Source of the DNA: Streptomyces nymphaeiformis
GTDB lineage: Bacteria; Actinomycetota; Actinomycetes; Streptomycetales; Streptomycetaceae
Direction of reading: 5' to 3'
NCBI RefSeq assembly: GCF_014203895.1
Contig: NZ_JACHJY010000009.1
Location: forward strand, 1 to 64,000
Length of the DNA stretch: 64,000 bases
Under the pieces are notes generated by a model that saw nothing but the letters and a program-made list of their open reading frames with translations, was not told the origin of the DNA and ran no database searches. Position numbers and translations under genes: made by a program. Every line of letters starts with the position of its first letter. Positions within the stretch are counted from its first letter, which is position 1. Of the stretch, positions 50,153-58,839 are shown piece by piece.

Positions 50153-51790
50153 ATGGCAGCGAGCACCCACACCGTGACCAACCAGGCTCCGCCCCTGGCG
50201 GGATACGACGTCTTCACGAGCGACCTGGCACTGGCGGAGGCGGTCGAGAGGCACCTCGCGCCGGAGCTCCTCGCGGAGGTCCGCGAGGAGCTGGGCCTGC
50301 TCGGCCGGGCGACCGGTTCGACGCAGGTGCGGGAGTGGGGGGAGCAGGCGAACGACGATCCGCCGCGGCTGCGGACCCATGACCGGTACGGGCGGCGGAT
50401 CGACGAGGTGGAGTTCCATCCGGCCTGGCACCGGCTCCTGGGGCGGTCGGTGTCGGCCGGGCTCACGGACGCGTGGGGCCGTCCGGGTGGTCATGTGCGG
50501 CGGGCCGCCGGGTTCCTGGTGGCGTCGCAGGCGGAGGCCGGGCACGGCTGCCCGGTGTCGATGACGCACGCCGCGGTGCCCGCGCTGCGCGCCGAGCCGG
50601 AGCTCGCGGCGGTCTGGGAGCCGGCGGCGCTCTCGCACGTGTACGAGCGGGAGCTGCGTCCGGTCGCGGAGAAGCCGGGCGTGCTGCTCGGGATGGCGAT
50701 GACGGAGAAGCAGGGCGGCAGCGACGTCCGGGCGAACATGACGGAGGCCCGGCCGCTCGCGGCCGACGGCGAGTACGTCCTGACGGGGCACAAGTGGTTC
50801 TGTTCGGCGCCGATGTCGGACGCGTTCCTGGTGCTCGCGCAGGCCCCGGCGGGGCTGACCTGCTTCCTGGTGCCCCGGGTGCTCGCGGACGGCTCGCGCA
50901 ACGCGTTCGCCCTCCAGCGCCTCAAGGACAAGCTGGGCAACCGGTCGAACGCCTCCGCCGAGGTGGAGTTCGACGGGACGACCTGGGCGCACCGGGTCGG
51001 CGAGGAGGGGCGCGGGATCCGGACGATCATGGGCATGGTCGCGGCGACCCGGCTCGACTGCGTCCTCGGCTCGGCGGCGCTGATGCGGCAGGCGGTGGCG
51101 CAGGCCGTGCACCACGCCTCGTACCGCTCGGCCTTCGGCGGGCTGCTCGTCGACAAGCCGCTGATGCGGAACGTACTCGCCGACCTCGCCATCGAGTCCG
51201 AGGCGGCGACGGTCCTCGGCATGCGTCTCGCGGCGGCCTACGACGCCGGAACCCCGGAGGAGCTGGCGTTGCTGCGCATTGCGGTTCCCGCGGCCAAGTA
51301 CTGGGTGACCAAGCGGTGCACGCCCCTCGTCGCGGAGGCCCTCGAATGCCTCGGCGGCAACGGGTACGTGGAGGAGTCGGGGATGCCCCGGCTGCTGCGG
51401 GAGTCGCCGCTCAACTCCCTCTGGGAGGGCTCGGGGAACGTGCAGGCGCTCGACGTGGTGCGGGCGCTGCGGACCGAGCCCGCCGCCCTGGACGCGCTGC
51501 TGCGGGAGGTGGGGGCCGCGCGGGGCGCCGACCACCGGCTCGACCGGGCGATCCGGGGGCTGCTCGTCGAACTGGCGGACCTGGAGGGGATCGAGGCGCG
51601 GGCCCGGCGGCTCACGGAACGGCTCGCGCTCGTGCTCCAGGGGGCGCTGCTCGTGCGGTGGGCTCCGCCGGAGGTGGCGGACGCGTTCTGCGCGGCGCGG
51701 CTCGGCGGGGACGGCGGCGCGGCGTTCGGGACGCTCCCGCACACGCTGGACCTGCGGGCGGTGGTGGAGCGGGCGCGCGCCGAGGTGTGA
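50153..51790 (+). CDS. AidB-like acyl-CoA dehydrogenase family protein
   Basis: 545 aa, the AidB size rather than the 380 of metabolic dehydrogenases. Flavin-binding motifs MAMTEKQGGSDVRANMT and HKWFCSAPMSDAFLVL; then LKDKLGNRSNASAEVEFDGT; C-terminal ECLGGNGYVEESGMPRLLRE and LWEGSGNVQALDVVRAL. E. coli AidB binds DNA and protects against alkylation. An Ada-AlkA-like gene lies 4 kb away on the other strand, which would suit an alkylation-response role, though they are not co-transcribed. A composite hairpin follows the stop. Confidence 0.88.
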   Translation: MAASTHTVTNQAPPLAGYDVFTSDLALAEAVERHLAPELLAEVREELGLLGRATGSTQVREWGEQANDDPPRLRTHDRYGRRIDEVEFHPAWHRLLGRSVSAGLTDAWGRPGGHVRRAAGFLVASQAEAGHGCPVSMTHAAVPALRAEPELAAVWEPAALSHVYERELRPVAEKPGVLLGMAMTEKQGGSDVRANMTEARPLAADGEYVLTGHKWFCSAPMSDAFLVLAQAPAGLTCFLVPRVLADGSRNAFALQRLKDKLGNRSNASAEVEFDGTTWAHRVGEEGRGIRTIMGMVAATRLDCVLGSAALMRQAVAQAVHHASYRSAFGGLLVDKPLMRNVLADLAIESEAATVLGMRLAAAYDAGTPEELALLRIAVPAAKYWVTKRCTPLVAEALECLGGNGYVEESGMPRLLRESPLNSLWEGSGNVQALDVVRALRTEPAALDALLREVGAARGADHRLDRAIRGLLVELADLEGIEARARRLTERLALVLQGALLVRWAPPEVADAFCAARLGGDGGAAFGTLPHTLDLRAVVERARAEV

Positions 51791-51809
51791 GGGGTCGTAC
51801 GGGAGTGTG

Positions 51810-51863
51810 CCGCGCGTACCAGGGGTGGACCTGACGGGGTGTCGGTCAGGTCGGTACGCGCGG
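51810..51863 (+). terminator. two-level hairpin terminator after the AidB-like gene
   Basis: Outer stem ccgcgcgtacc / ggtacgcgcgg (51810-51820 with 51853-51863) encloses an inner stem gacctgac / gtcaggtc (51828-51835 with 51845-51852). Starts 20 bases after the stop. Confidence 0.75.
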
Positions 51864-51945
51864 AAAAGCGGGGGTGGTGCTGCGCCGACACGGCACCACC
51901 CGCCGCTCGCACCACCCTCACGCAGGAGGCCGGTCGTTCGCCAGA

Positions 51946-51961
51946 GTTGCAAAGGGTTGCA
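51946..51961. promoter_or_regulatory. direct repeat upstream of the GAF regulator
   Basis: gttgca at 51946-51951 and again at 51956-51961, a 10-bp helical spacing, about 115 bases before the regulator start. A possible activator site. The rest of the 286-base gap (51791-52076) holds only the terminator and no gene. Confidence 0.35.
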
Positions 51962-52076
51962 GGATTACCCGAACCGGGCCTCGCCCGGCGGTCCCGGACG
52001 GCACGATGGGCACCGACACTCCGGACATCTGCCCCGTGCAGAACCGATACAGCACCCGGGTGGCTGGGAGAGACCG

Positions 52077-53390
52077 ATGAAGAACACGCAGCTCGACATG
52101 AAGCGGCTCGCCGCCATGGACGCCGCCCAGGCCAGCCGGCTGCTGCACCGGGTGCGCGAGGAGACCCTCGCGGGCCGCACGCCCCCGATCGCGCCCCGCC
52201 CGGTGATCGACGCGTCCTGGCAGCGGATGGCCCGGCTCGGCCTCGACCCCGACCAGAGCACCAGCACCGTGCTGCTCCAGCGGGACGAGCTGGAGGAGCG
52301 GCGCAGGACCACGCTCCTCTCCGAGGTGATGCAGACGCTGAGCGGCGGCATCGCCGGCATCGCCGACGCCTCCCTGCAGATCATGGTGGTCACCGACGAG
52401 CACGGCCGGGTGCTGTGGCGCCAGGGGAACCTCGCCGTCCTGCGGCAGGCGAACGGCATCTGTCTGGAGGAGGGCGCGGCCTGGAGCGAGCACGCCACCG
52501 GGACGAACGCGGTGGGCACGGCCCTCGCCCTGGGCCGTGCGGTGCAGGTGCACTCCGCCGAGCACTATGTGCACACGCTGCACAACTGGACCTGCGCCGC
52601 GGCACCCGTGCACGATCCGCGCGACCAGCGGCTGCTCGGGATCCTGGACGTGTCCGGTCCCGCGTCCAGCTTCCATCCGGCGATGCTGGCCCTGGTCGGT
52701 TCGGTCGCGCAGCTCGCCGAGGCCGAGATGCGGGAGCGGCACCGCCGGTCGATCGAGCGGCTGCGGGCGGTGGCGGCGCCGATCCTGTGCCGGGTGGGCG
52801 GCCGGGCCGTCGCGGTGGACGACCACGGCTGGACGGCGGCGGTGACCGGGCTCGCGCCGGTGGACCGGATCCCGCTGCCGAAGTCGTTCCGGGTCGGCCG
52901 GGTCTGGCTGCCCTCGCTCGGGGTGTGCGCGGTGGAGCCGCTGCCGGGCGGCTGGCTGCTGCGCGTGGAGGAGGAGTCCCGGCCCGAGGAGCCGGGCTCC
53001 GAGGCGGCGGCGAGCCGGGTGGTCCTGGACCTGAGCCGGCCGCGCCGCTGGACGGTCGCCGTGTCCGGGGCGGCGGGCAGCTGGCAGCAGGAGCTCAGCC
53101 CCCGGCACGCCGAGCTCCTCTATGTACTGGCGCTGCACCGCGACGGCCGGACGGCGGCGGAGCTCGCGGACGACGTCTTCGGCGACCGTACGAGGACGGT
53201 GACCGTGCGGGCGGAGATGTCCCGGGTGCGGCGGAACCTGGCGGGGGTCCTGGCGCACCGTCCGTACCGCTTCCGGGAGGAGGTCGCGGTGGAGGTCCTG
53301 CGCCCGGAGCGCCCCGCGGACCTCCTGCCGCACTCCACCGCCCCCGCCGTCCGGGCCGGCCGCACCGCCGGGACCGTTCGGACGCCCTAG
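52077..53390 (+). CDS. GAF domain-containing transcriptional regulator
   Basis: 437 aa from ATG 52077 with gggag upstream. Residues about 70-215 form a GAF domain of the DhaR/AcoR kind (IMVVTDEHGRVLWRQGN, AWSEHATGTNAVGTALALGR and HNWTCAAAPVHDP). The C-terminal winged HTH is GRTAAELADDVFGDRTRTVT, with VRAEMSRVRRNLAG. There is no AAA or Fis domain, unlike sigma-54 activators. In Streptomyces such proteins sit near aldehyde or alcohol dehydrogenase genes, but none is adjacent here. Its stop shares a CTAG with the convergent gene. Confidence 0.87.
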   Translation: MKNTQLDMKRLAAMDAAQASRLLHRVREETLAGRTPPIAPRPVIDASWQRMARLGLDPDQSTSTVLLQRDELEERRRTTLLSEVMQTLSGGIAGIADASLQIMVVTDEHGRVLWRQGNLAVLRQANGICLEEGAAWSEHATGTNAVGTALALGRAVQVHSAEHYVHTLHNWTCAAAPVHDPRDQRLLGILDVSGPASSFHPAMLALVGSVAQLAEAEMRERHRRSIERLRAVAAPILCRVGGRAVAVDDHGWTAAVTGLAPVDRIPLPKSFRVGRVWLPSLGVCAVEPLPGGWLLRVEEESRPEEPGSEAAASRVVLDLSRPRRWTVAVSGAAGSWQQELSPRHAELLYVLALHRDGRTAAELADDVFGDRTRTVTVRAEMSRVRRNLAGVLAHRPYRFREEVAVEVLRPERPADLLPHSTAPAVRAGRTAGTVRTP

Positions 53391-54421
53391 GAGGCGAGCT
53401 TCCGGAAGAGGGTGCGGATCGTGTCGGCGTCGGCGACGAGCGGGAGCGTGTCGAAGTACAGCTCCCACTCCCCCGCCGGGCCGAAGCGCTCGACGATCCC
53501 GAAGGGGATGCCGGTGCCCATGTCACCGGAGGCGGTGCCGTACCACTCGACGTAGGTCGTGGTCGTGCCCTCGGCGACCTGGCCGGCCTTGAGGTGGAGG
53601 TCGGCGGTGGCGAAGAGCCGCTCCAGACAGGCCCGCTTGCCGGCCTCGGTGGTGAGCGGGGTGTCGAGCCCCGGGCCGGAGAGGCGCGCTCCGGCGGTGC
53701 GGGCGAGCAGGGCGTCGACGTCCTCCGCGTTCCAGGCGGCGAGGCGGTCCGGGACCTCCTCGCCGCCGAGGACCCCGGGGGTTCCGGCGCCGGGCTCGCC
53801 GCTGTCGGCGATGCCCGCGAAGAGGGGGGCGGGGGCGTCCCCGGGCAGGGTGTCCTGGAAGAGAACGGCCCGGTCGTAGTAGCGGCGGGCCTGGAGGGTG
53901 CGGCCCTCGTCGCCGAGGACGTTCCGCGCGATCTGCGGATAGGCGATGGTGCGGCCCTTGAGGGTGACCTCGTTCCACTGCCCGAACATCACGGTGCTTC
54001 CGTCGGCGACGACGTCCGTGCCCCGGTAGGCGAGGCTCGGCGCGAGGGCGAGGGAGCCGGTGATGGAGGTGCCGATCGCGGTGCGCCCGCGCTGCGGCTC
54101 GCCGCCGGCCTCCCAGAGGGTGGCCTCCGGGTCGAAGATGTCGAGGTAGGCCCGGACCCGGGGGTGACCGAGGTCGCCGTACGCGGGCGGCGTCCCGGTC
54201 GGGAGCTCCCCGAAGGTGATCTGCCGCTGCATGAACGCGCAGGCGTTGGGGGTGATCCGTCCCTCCAGTCGGTCGACCTTCGCCCGCACCGTCGGGCAGT
54301 CGCTCCGGACGGCGTCCGTGACCCCGCGCGGCTGCGCCTGCGCCGTCGTCACGGTCACCGTCGCCGCCACGACCGCGGTCGCCATCGCGATGCCCACCAG
54401 ACCACGCCGGCCCTTGCCCAT
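53387..54421 (-). CDS. secreted protein with two NTF2/SnoaL-like domains
   Basis: 344 aa. Signal peptide 1-29 (basic MGKGRRG, hydrophobic segment ending AQA). Two SnoaL-type cone domains follow. The first, about 75-190, has RVRAYLDIFDPEATLWEAGG and GTSITGSLALAPSLA; the second, about 230-344, has LAAWNAEDVDALLARTAGAR and TYVEWYGTASGDMG. No catalytic residues can be assigned. Its convergent neighbour is the GAF regulator. Probably a lipid- or polyketide-like ligand binder; the function is not known. Confidence 0.75.
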   Translation of the reverse strand: MGKGRRGLVGIAMATAVVAATVTVTTAQAQPRGVTDAVRSDCPTVRAKVDRLEGRITPNACAFMQRQITFGELPTGTPPAYGDLGHPRVRAYLDIFDPEATLWEAGGEPQRGRTAIGTSITGSLALAPSLAYRGTDVVADGSTVMFGQWNEVTLKGRTIAYPQIARNVLGDEGRTLQARRYYDRAVLFQDTLPGDAPAPLFAGIADSGEPGAGTPGVLGGEEVPDRLAAWNAEDVDALLARTAGARLSGPGLDTPLTTEAGKRACLERLFATADLHLKAGQVAEGTTTTYVEWYGTASGDMGTGIPFGIVERFGPAGEWELYFDTLPLVADADTIRTLFRKLAS

Positions 54422-54628
54422 GTTCGTGCCCTCTCGCCCGATCGCCGGGAGGCCGTTGCCGTCCCGGTGTGATCACCCTGCCGGGGGTGGGACGCGGCGG
54501 TCGATTACCTCGGAGGTCATGCGCGGCCGGGGAACGCACGGCGTCCAGGGGTGTCCGTATGCCGGACGTCTTGTCCGCCCGCACCGAACAGGGTGGGAAT
54601 CCGGCGCTCCGCATGATGCGATGAGCCC
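54422..54628. promoter_or_regulatory. intergenic region between divergent NTF2-like and GNAT genes
   Basis: 207 bases containing the two divergent promoters. I see no clear repeat, terminator or gene in it. Confidence 0.5.
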
Positions 54629-55198
54629 ATGAGCATCACTCTCACCACCTGGTCCCTCGAACAGACCTCGCCGTCCGACCTCCGGCCCGCCGCCCCGCCG
54701 GAGGGCGACGACGTGGTGATCCGGCGCGCCGAGGTGCCCTCGGCGGAGTTCAGCCGCTTCCTCTACACGGCGGTCGGCGGCGACATCCGCTGGTCCGACC
54801 GGCTGTCGCTGACGTACAAGCAGTGGCAGGAGATCGTGGAGAAGCCGGGCGCCGAGATCTGGGTGGCGTACGACAAGGGGACGCCGGCCGGGTACGTGGA
54901 GCTCGACCCGCAGGACGACGGTGTGGTGGAGATCGTCTACTTCGGCCTGATCCCGGCCTTCCGGGGGCGCCGGATCGGCGGCCACCTCCTCTCCTACGGG
55001 GCGGCGCGCGCCTGGGACCTGGCCGAGCGCTGGCCGGACCGCGAGCCCACGAAGCGCGTCTGGCTGCACACCTGCTCGCTCGACGGGCCGCACGCCATGG
55101 CCAACTACGAGCGGCGCGGCTTCCGGCTGTTCGACACCAAGGTGGAGGAGGCCGAGGAGTCGGAGACCCCGGGTCCCTGGCCGGGCGCGTACGCCTGA
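54629..55198 (+). CDS. GNAT family N-acetyltransferase
   Basis: 189 aa from ATG 54629. GNAT core: VWVAYDKGTPAGYVEL-like strand (IWVAYDKGTPAGYVELDP), then EIVYFGLIPAFRGRRIGGHL, in which RGRRIG is the acetyl-CoA pyrophosphate loop, and the final YERRGFRLFD. Substrate unknown. Followed by a strong hairpin. The next gene is the sulfur-assimilation leader. Confidence 0.9.
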   Translation: MSITLTTWSLEQTSPSDLRPAAPPEGDDVVIRRAEVPSAEFSRFLYTAVGGDIRWSDRLSLTYKQWQEIVEKPGAEIWVAYDKGTPAGYVELDPQDDGVVEIVYFGLIPAFRGRRIGGHLLSYGAARAWDLAERWPDREPTKRVWLHTCSLDGPHAMANYERRGFRLFDTKVEEAEESETPGPWPGAYA

Positions 55199-55240
55199 GC
55201 CGTACGCCCTGATCCGTACTCCTGATCCACACGCATCGCC

Positions 55241-55266
55241 AAAGGGGCCCTGAACAGGGCCCCTTT
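55241..55266 (+). terminator. hairpin terminator after the GNAT gene
   Basis: A perfect 12-bp stem aaaggggccctg / cagggcccctttt-like (55241-55252 with 55255-55266) and 2-base loop, 42 bases after the stop. Confidence 0.88.
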
Positions 55267-55286
55267 CGCGTGACCTGGAGCACACT

Positions 55287-55303
55287 GTCTCGACGTACGA
55301 GAC
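55287..55303. promoter_or_regulatory. inverted repeat upstream of the sulfur leader, candidate operator
   Basis: gtctcg-acgta-cgagac, 6-bp arms around 5 bases, about 62 bases before the leader-peptide start. Position and symmetry fit a repressor or activator site for the sulfur-assimilation operon. No regulator gene is adjacent. Confidence 0.5.
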
Positions 55304-55365
55304 GACTACGTCCGCATAGTGGACGATGCTGGACTGGGTCCAAAGTCCCGTGACACGCTTCCGTC

Positions 55366-55449
55366 ATGTCTGGAACTGGAATTGCCTTGGTGAGTCGGCG
55401 GCACGTCGACCTCGGCCGCATGTCCAGCGCCATCTGTTCGGCGCGCTGA
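55366..55449 (+). CDS. leader peptide of the sulfate-assimilation operon
   Basis: 27 residues from ATG 55366 to TGA 55449, too short for ordinary gene finding. It contains SRRHVDLGRMSSAIC, the pattern of actinobacterial leader peptides placed before sulfur and related operons, with a Cys near the end. A shorter start at GTG 55390 is possible. It lies 136 bases before sirA on the same strand. Translation of the Cys codon close to the stop could couple cysteine supply to downstream expression; that mechanism is inference. Confidence 0.75.
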   Translation: MSGTGIALVSRRHVDLGRMSSAICSAR

Positions 55450-55585
55450 GAGAACCAGCACCGCCGCGATCTCCTGATAGCCCGACTCTGCCCCACCCTG
55501 CTGCGCACTGACGCGCCACCCTCTGACCTGAGCGCGAGTGTGCAGGTCAGAGCCGCCCTCTCGCAGTCCCGAAGGACAAAACGCC

Positions 55586-57283
55586 ATGGCCGCCACCCCG
55601 GAAAACCCCACTCCCGCCGCCGCCCGCCGCAAGGCCGGGCGCCACCGTGGCGAGGGTCAGTGGGCGGTGGGGCACTTCACCCCCCTGAACGGCAATGAGC
55701 AGTTCAAGAAGGATGACGACGGTCTCAATGTGCGGACACGTATTGAGACGGTCTACTCGAAGCGCGGCTTCGACTCCATCGACCCCAACGACCTGCGCGG
55801 ACGCATGCGCTGGTGGGGCCTCTACACCCAGCGCAAGCAGGGTCTGGACGGCACCAAGACGGGCGTGCTGGAGCCGGAGGAGCTGGACGACGAGTACTTC
55901 ATGCTCCGGGTCCGCATCGACGGCGGCCGGCTGACCACCGAGCAGCTCCGGGTCATCGGCGAGATCTCCGAGGAGTTCGCCCGCGGCACGGCCGACATCA
56001 CGGACCGCCAGAACGTCCAGTACCACTGGATCCGCATCGAGGACGTCCCCGAGATCTGGAACCGCCTGGAGGCGGTCGGCCTGTCGACCACCGAGGCCTG
56101 CGGTGACACCCCGCGCGTCATCCTCGGCTCCCCCGTGGCCGGCATCGCCGCCGACGAGATCATCGACGGCACCCCCGCCATCGACGAGATCCAGCGCCGC
56201 ATCGTCGGCAACAAGGACTTCTCCAACCTGCCCCGCAAGTTCAAGTCCGCGGTCTCCGGCTCGCCGCTGCTCGACGTGGCGCACGAGATCAACGACATCG
56301 CCTTCGTCGGCGTGGAGCACCCGGAGCACGGCCCCGGCTTCGACGTGTGGGTCGGCGGCGGTCTGTCCACCAACCCCAAGCTCGGCGTCCGCCTCGGCAC
56401 CTGGGTCTCCCTCGACGAGGTCCCCGACGTCTACGAGGGCGTCATCTCGATCTTCCGCGACTACGGCTACCGCCGGCTGCGCAACCGCGCCCGCCTGAAG
56501 TTCCTCGTCGCCGACTGGGGCCCGGAGAAGTTCCGCCAGGTCCTGGAGGACGAGTACCTCAAGCGGAAGCTGACGGACGGCCCCGCCCCGGAGCAGCCCG
56601 CCGGCCAGTGGCGCGACCACATGGGCGTGCACGAGCAGCAGGACGGCCGCTTCTACATCGGCTTCGCCCCGCGCGTGGGCCGGGTCGACGGCGCCACCCT
56701 GACCAAGATCGCCGACCTGGCCGAGCGGCACGGCTCCGGCCGGGTGCGGACCACGGCGGACCAGAAGATGCTGCTGCTCGACATCGAGCAGGACCAGGTC
56801 GACTCGGCGGTCGCCGCCCTGGAGTCGCTCGACCTGCGCGTGAACCCGACCCCGTTCCGGCGCGGCACGATGGCCTGCACCGGCATCGAGTTCTGCAAGC
56901 TCGCGATCGTCGAGACGAAGGGCCGCGGCTCCTCGCTCATCGACGAACTGGAGCGCCGCCTCCCGGAGTTCGACGAGCCGCTGACGATCAACATCAACGG
57001 CTGCCCGAACGCCTGCGCCCGCATCCAGGTCGCGGACATCGGCCTCAAGGGCCAGCTGGTCCTGGACGACGAGGGCAACCGCGTCGAGGGCTACCAGGTG
57101 CACCTGGGCGGCGCGCTCGGTCTCGAGGCCGGCTTCGGCCGCAAGGTCCGCGGCCTCAAGGTCACGGCGGCCGAGCTCCCGGACTACGTGGAGCGGGTCC
57201 TCACGCGCTTCCAGGCGGAGCGCGAGACCGGCGAGCGCTTCGCGACCTGGGCGGCCCGCGCCTCCGAGGAGGCGCTGTCGTGA
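55586..57283 (+). CDS. sirA: ferredoxin-dependent sulfite reductase (nitrite/sulfite reductase family)
   Basis: 565 aa from ATG 55586, behind gaagga. It reduces sulfite to sulfide by six electrons. The 4Fe-4S/siroheme ligands are Cys431, Cys437, Cys473 and Cys477 (CTGIEFC, NGCPNAC). Tyr80 and Cys172 are spaced exactly as the Tyr-Cys covalent pair described in Mycobacterium SirA, which favours sulfite over nitrite. It starts the sulfate-assimilation operon, and its stop overlaps the next start as GTGA. Confidence 0.94.
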   Translation: MAATPENPTPAAARRKAGRHRGEGQWAVGHFTPLNGNEQFKKDDDGLNVRTRIETVYSKRGFDSIDPNDLRGRMRWWGLYTQRKQGLDGTKTGVLEPEELDDEYFMLRVRIDGGRLTTEQLRVIGEISEEFARGTADITDRQNVQYHWIRIEDVPEIWNRLEAVGLSTTEACGDTPRVILGSPVAGIAADEIIDGTPAIDEIQRRIVGNKDFSNLPRKFKSAVSGSPLLDVAHEINDIAFVGVEHPEHGPGFDVWVGGGLSTNPKLGVRLGTWVSLDEVPDVYEGVISIFRDYGYRRLRNRARLKFLVADWGPEKFRQVLEDEYLKRKLTDGPAPEQPAGQWRDHMGVHEQQDGRFYIGFAPRVGRVDGATLTKIADLAERHGSGRVRTTADQKMLLLDIEQDQVDSAVAALESLDLRVNPTPFRRGTMACTGIEFCKLAIVETKGRGSSLIDELERRLPEFDEPLTININGCPNACARIQVADIGLKGQLVLDDEGNRVEGYQVHLGGALGLEAGFGRKVRGLKVTAAELPDYVERVLTRFQAERETGERFATWAARASEEALS

Positions 57284-57375
57284 GCGACGCATACGCGGCC
57301 GCCGGGCTGCTGCCGACGACGAAGCCCGCACCTCTGCGCCGCGTAGGCGGAGAAGCGAACAAGGAGGCACCGTGA
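57280..57375 (+). CDS. 31-residue ORF between sirA and the zinc-ribbon gene
   Basis: GTG start at 57280 overlaps the sirA stop by 4 bases, and its own TGA overlaps the next start by 4 bases, so it is wedged between two coupled genes. The product begins MSDAYAAAGLLPTTKPAPLR. An aaggag inside its 3' end is the ribosome site of the following gene, which limits the evidence that the ORF matters for its product rather than for coupling. No domain. Confidence 0.5.
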   Translation: MSDAYAAAGLLPTTKPAPLRRVGGEANKEAP

Positions 57376-57551
57376 GCGAGCGTGCGGCCCCCTTCTTCTG
57401 CCCCTACTGCGGGGACGAGGACCTGCGGCCCAACGAGCAGGGTCACGGCGCATGGGAGTGCGCCGCGTGCAGTCGAGCCTTCCAGCTGAAGTTCCTGGGG
57501 CTCCTCGCCCCGGCGACTCCGGGCAACTCCACCGGGAGGGAAGACACATGA
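57372..57551 (+). CDS. 59-residue zinc-ribbon protein of the sulfur operon
   Basis: GTG start at 57372 behind caaggaggcacc. Two knuckles CPYCG and CAAC, 20 residues apart, give a rubredoxin-like zinc ribbon (residues 10-34), then AFQLKFLGLLAP. A small protein of this kind is found between sirA and cysH in Streptomyces genomes. The stop overlaps the cysH start as ATGA, so the two are translationally coupled. It may bind zinc or iron and help cluster assembly or electron transfer in SirA or CysH; this is not established. Confidence 0.85.
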   Translation: MSERAAPFFCPYCGDEDLRPNEQGHGAWECAACSRAFQLKFLGLLAPATPGNSTGREDT

Positions 57552-58261
57552 CGGACGATCAGGTGAAGGACGCGACCGCGGCCGACCTCAAGGCACTCGC
57601 CGAGCAGGCCGGCCGTGATCTGGAGGACGCCTCCGCCCTGGAGATCCTCCGCTGGGCCGTGGACACCTTCGGCGACCGCTTCTGCGTGACCTCCTCCATG
57701 GAGGACGCCGTCGTCGCCCACCTCGCCTCGCGCGTGAAGCCCGGTGTGGACGTCGTCTTCCTCGACACGGGCTACCACTTCGAGGAGACCATCGGCACCC
57801 GGGACGCCGTGGACGCCGTCATGGACGTCAACGTCATCACCCTGACCCCGCGTCAGACCGTGGCCGAGCAGGACGCCGAGTACGGTCCGAAGCTCCACGA
57901 CCGCGACCCCGACCTGTGCTGCGCGCTGCGCAAGGTCAAGCCGCTGGAGGAGGGCCTCACCGCGTACGGCGCGTGGGCCACCGGCCTGCGCCGCGACGAG
58001 TCCCCGACCCGGGCGAACACCCCGGTCGTCGGCTGGGACGAGAAGCGGCAGAAGGTGAAGGTCTCCCCCATCGCCCGCTGGACGCAGGACGACGTCGACG
58101 CGTACGTCACGGAGCACGGTGTCCTCACCAACCCGCTCCTCATGGACGGGTACGCCTCCGTCGGCTGCGCCCCCTGCACCCGCCGCGTCCTGGAGGGCGA
58201 GGACGCCCGCGCCGGACGCTGGGCGGGCCGCGCCAAGACCGAATGCGGGCTGCACGGCTGA
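57548..58261 (+). CDS. cysH: assimilatory APS reductase
   Basis: 237 aa from ATG 57548. Cys124-Cys125 and Cys207/Cys210 (CCALRK, CAPC) bind a [4Fe-4S] cluster, the mark of APS-specific rather than PAPS-specific reductases; the catalytic Cys233 is in the C-terminal ECGLHG. PP-loop-like SSMEDAVVAH at 49-58 binds the nucleotide. It reduces APS to sulfite and AMP using thioredoxin. It overlaps the zinc-ribbon gene and is followed by cysC. Confidence 0.94.
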   Translation: MTDDQVKDATAADLKALAEQAGRDLEDASALEILRWAVDTFGDRFCVTSSMEDAVVAHLASRVKPGVDVVFLDTGYHFEETIGTRDAVDAVMDVNVITLTPRQTVAEQDAEYGPKLHDRDPDLCCALRKVKPLEEGLTAYGAWATGLRRDESPTRANTPVVGWDEKRQKVKVSPIARWTQDDVDAYVTEHGVLTNPLLMDGYASVGCAPCTRRVLEGEDARAGRWAGRAKTECGLHG

Positions 58262-58305
58262 TGACCCCCACCCCTCAGACCTCCCACACCTCCCAGGAGA
58301 ACCAC

Positions 58306-58839
58306 GTGACCGGTGCCACCATCTGGCTCACCGGCCTGCCGAGCGCCGGAAAGACCACCATCGCGTACGAGCTGGCCGGCCGCCTCCGCGACGAGGGCCA
58401 CCGCGTCGAGATCCTCGACGGCGACGAGATCCGCGAGTTCCTCTCCGCGGGCCTCGGCTTCAGCCGCGAGGACCGCCACACGAACGTGCAGCGGATCGGC
58501 TTCGTCGCCGAGCTGCTCGCCTCGCACGGCGTGAAGGTCCTGGTCCCGGTCATCGCCCCGTACAACGACAGCCGCGAGGCGGTCCGCAAGCGTCACCAGG
58601 CCGAGGGCACCGCCTTCGTCGAGGTCCACGTGGCGACCCCCGTCGAGGTCTGCTCCGTCCGCGACGTGAAGGGCCTCTACGCCAAGCAGGCCGCGGGCGA
58701 GATCAGCGGCCTCACCGGCGTCGACGACCCGTACGAGGCGCCCGAGAACCCCGATCTGCGGATCGAGTCCCAGAACCAGACCGTGCAGGAGTCCGCGGCG
58801 CAGCTCCACGCGCTGCTCACCGAGAGGGGTCTGCTGTGA
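58306..58839 (+). CDS. cysC: adenylylsulfate (APS) kinase
   Basis: 177 aa from GTG 58306, chosen because caggaga lies 6 bases upstream and the family starts at TGATIWLTGLPSAGKTTIA. An ATG at 58261 overlapping the cysH stop would add 15 low-complexity residues. The P-loop GLPSAGKT is followed by the conserved DGDEIRE and FSREDR. It phosphorylates APS to PAPS. Since CysH uses APS directly, PAPS here probably serves sulfation rather than reduction. The stop overlaps cysD as GTGA. Confidence 0.93.
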   Translation: MTGATIWLTGLPSAGKTTIAYELAGRLRDEGHRVEILDGDEIREFLSAGLGFSREDRHTNVQRIGFVAELLASHGVKVLVPVIAPYNDSREAVRKRHQAEGTAFVEVHVATPVEVCSVRDVKGLYAKQAAGEISGLTGVDDPYEAPENPDLRIESQNQTVQESAAQLHALLTERGLL

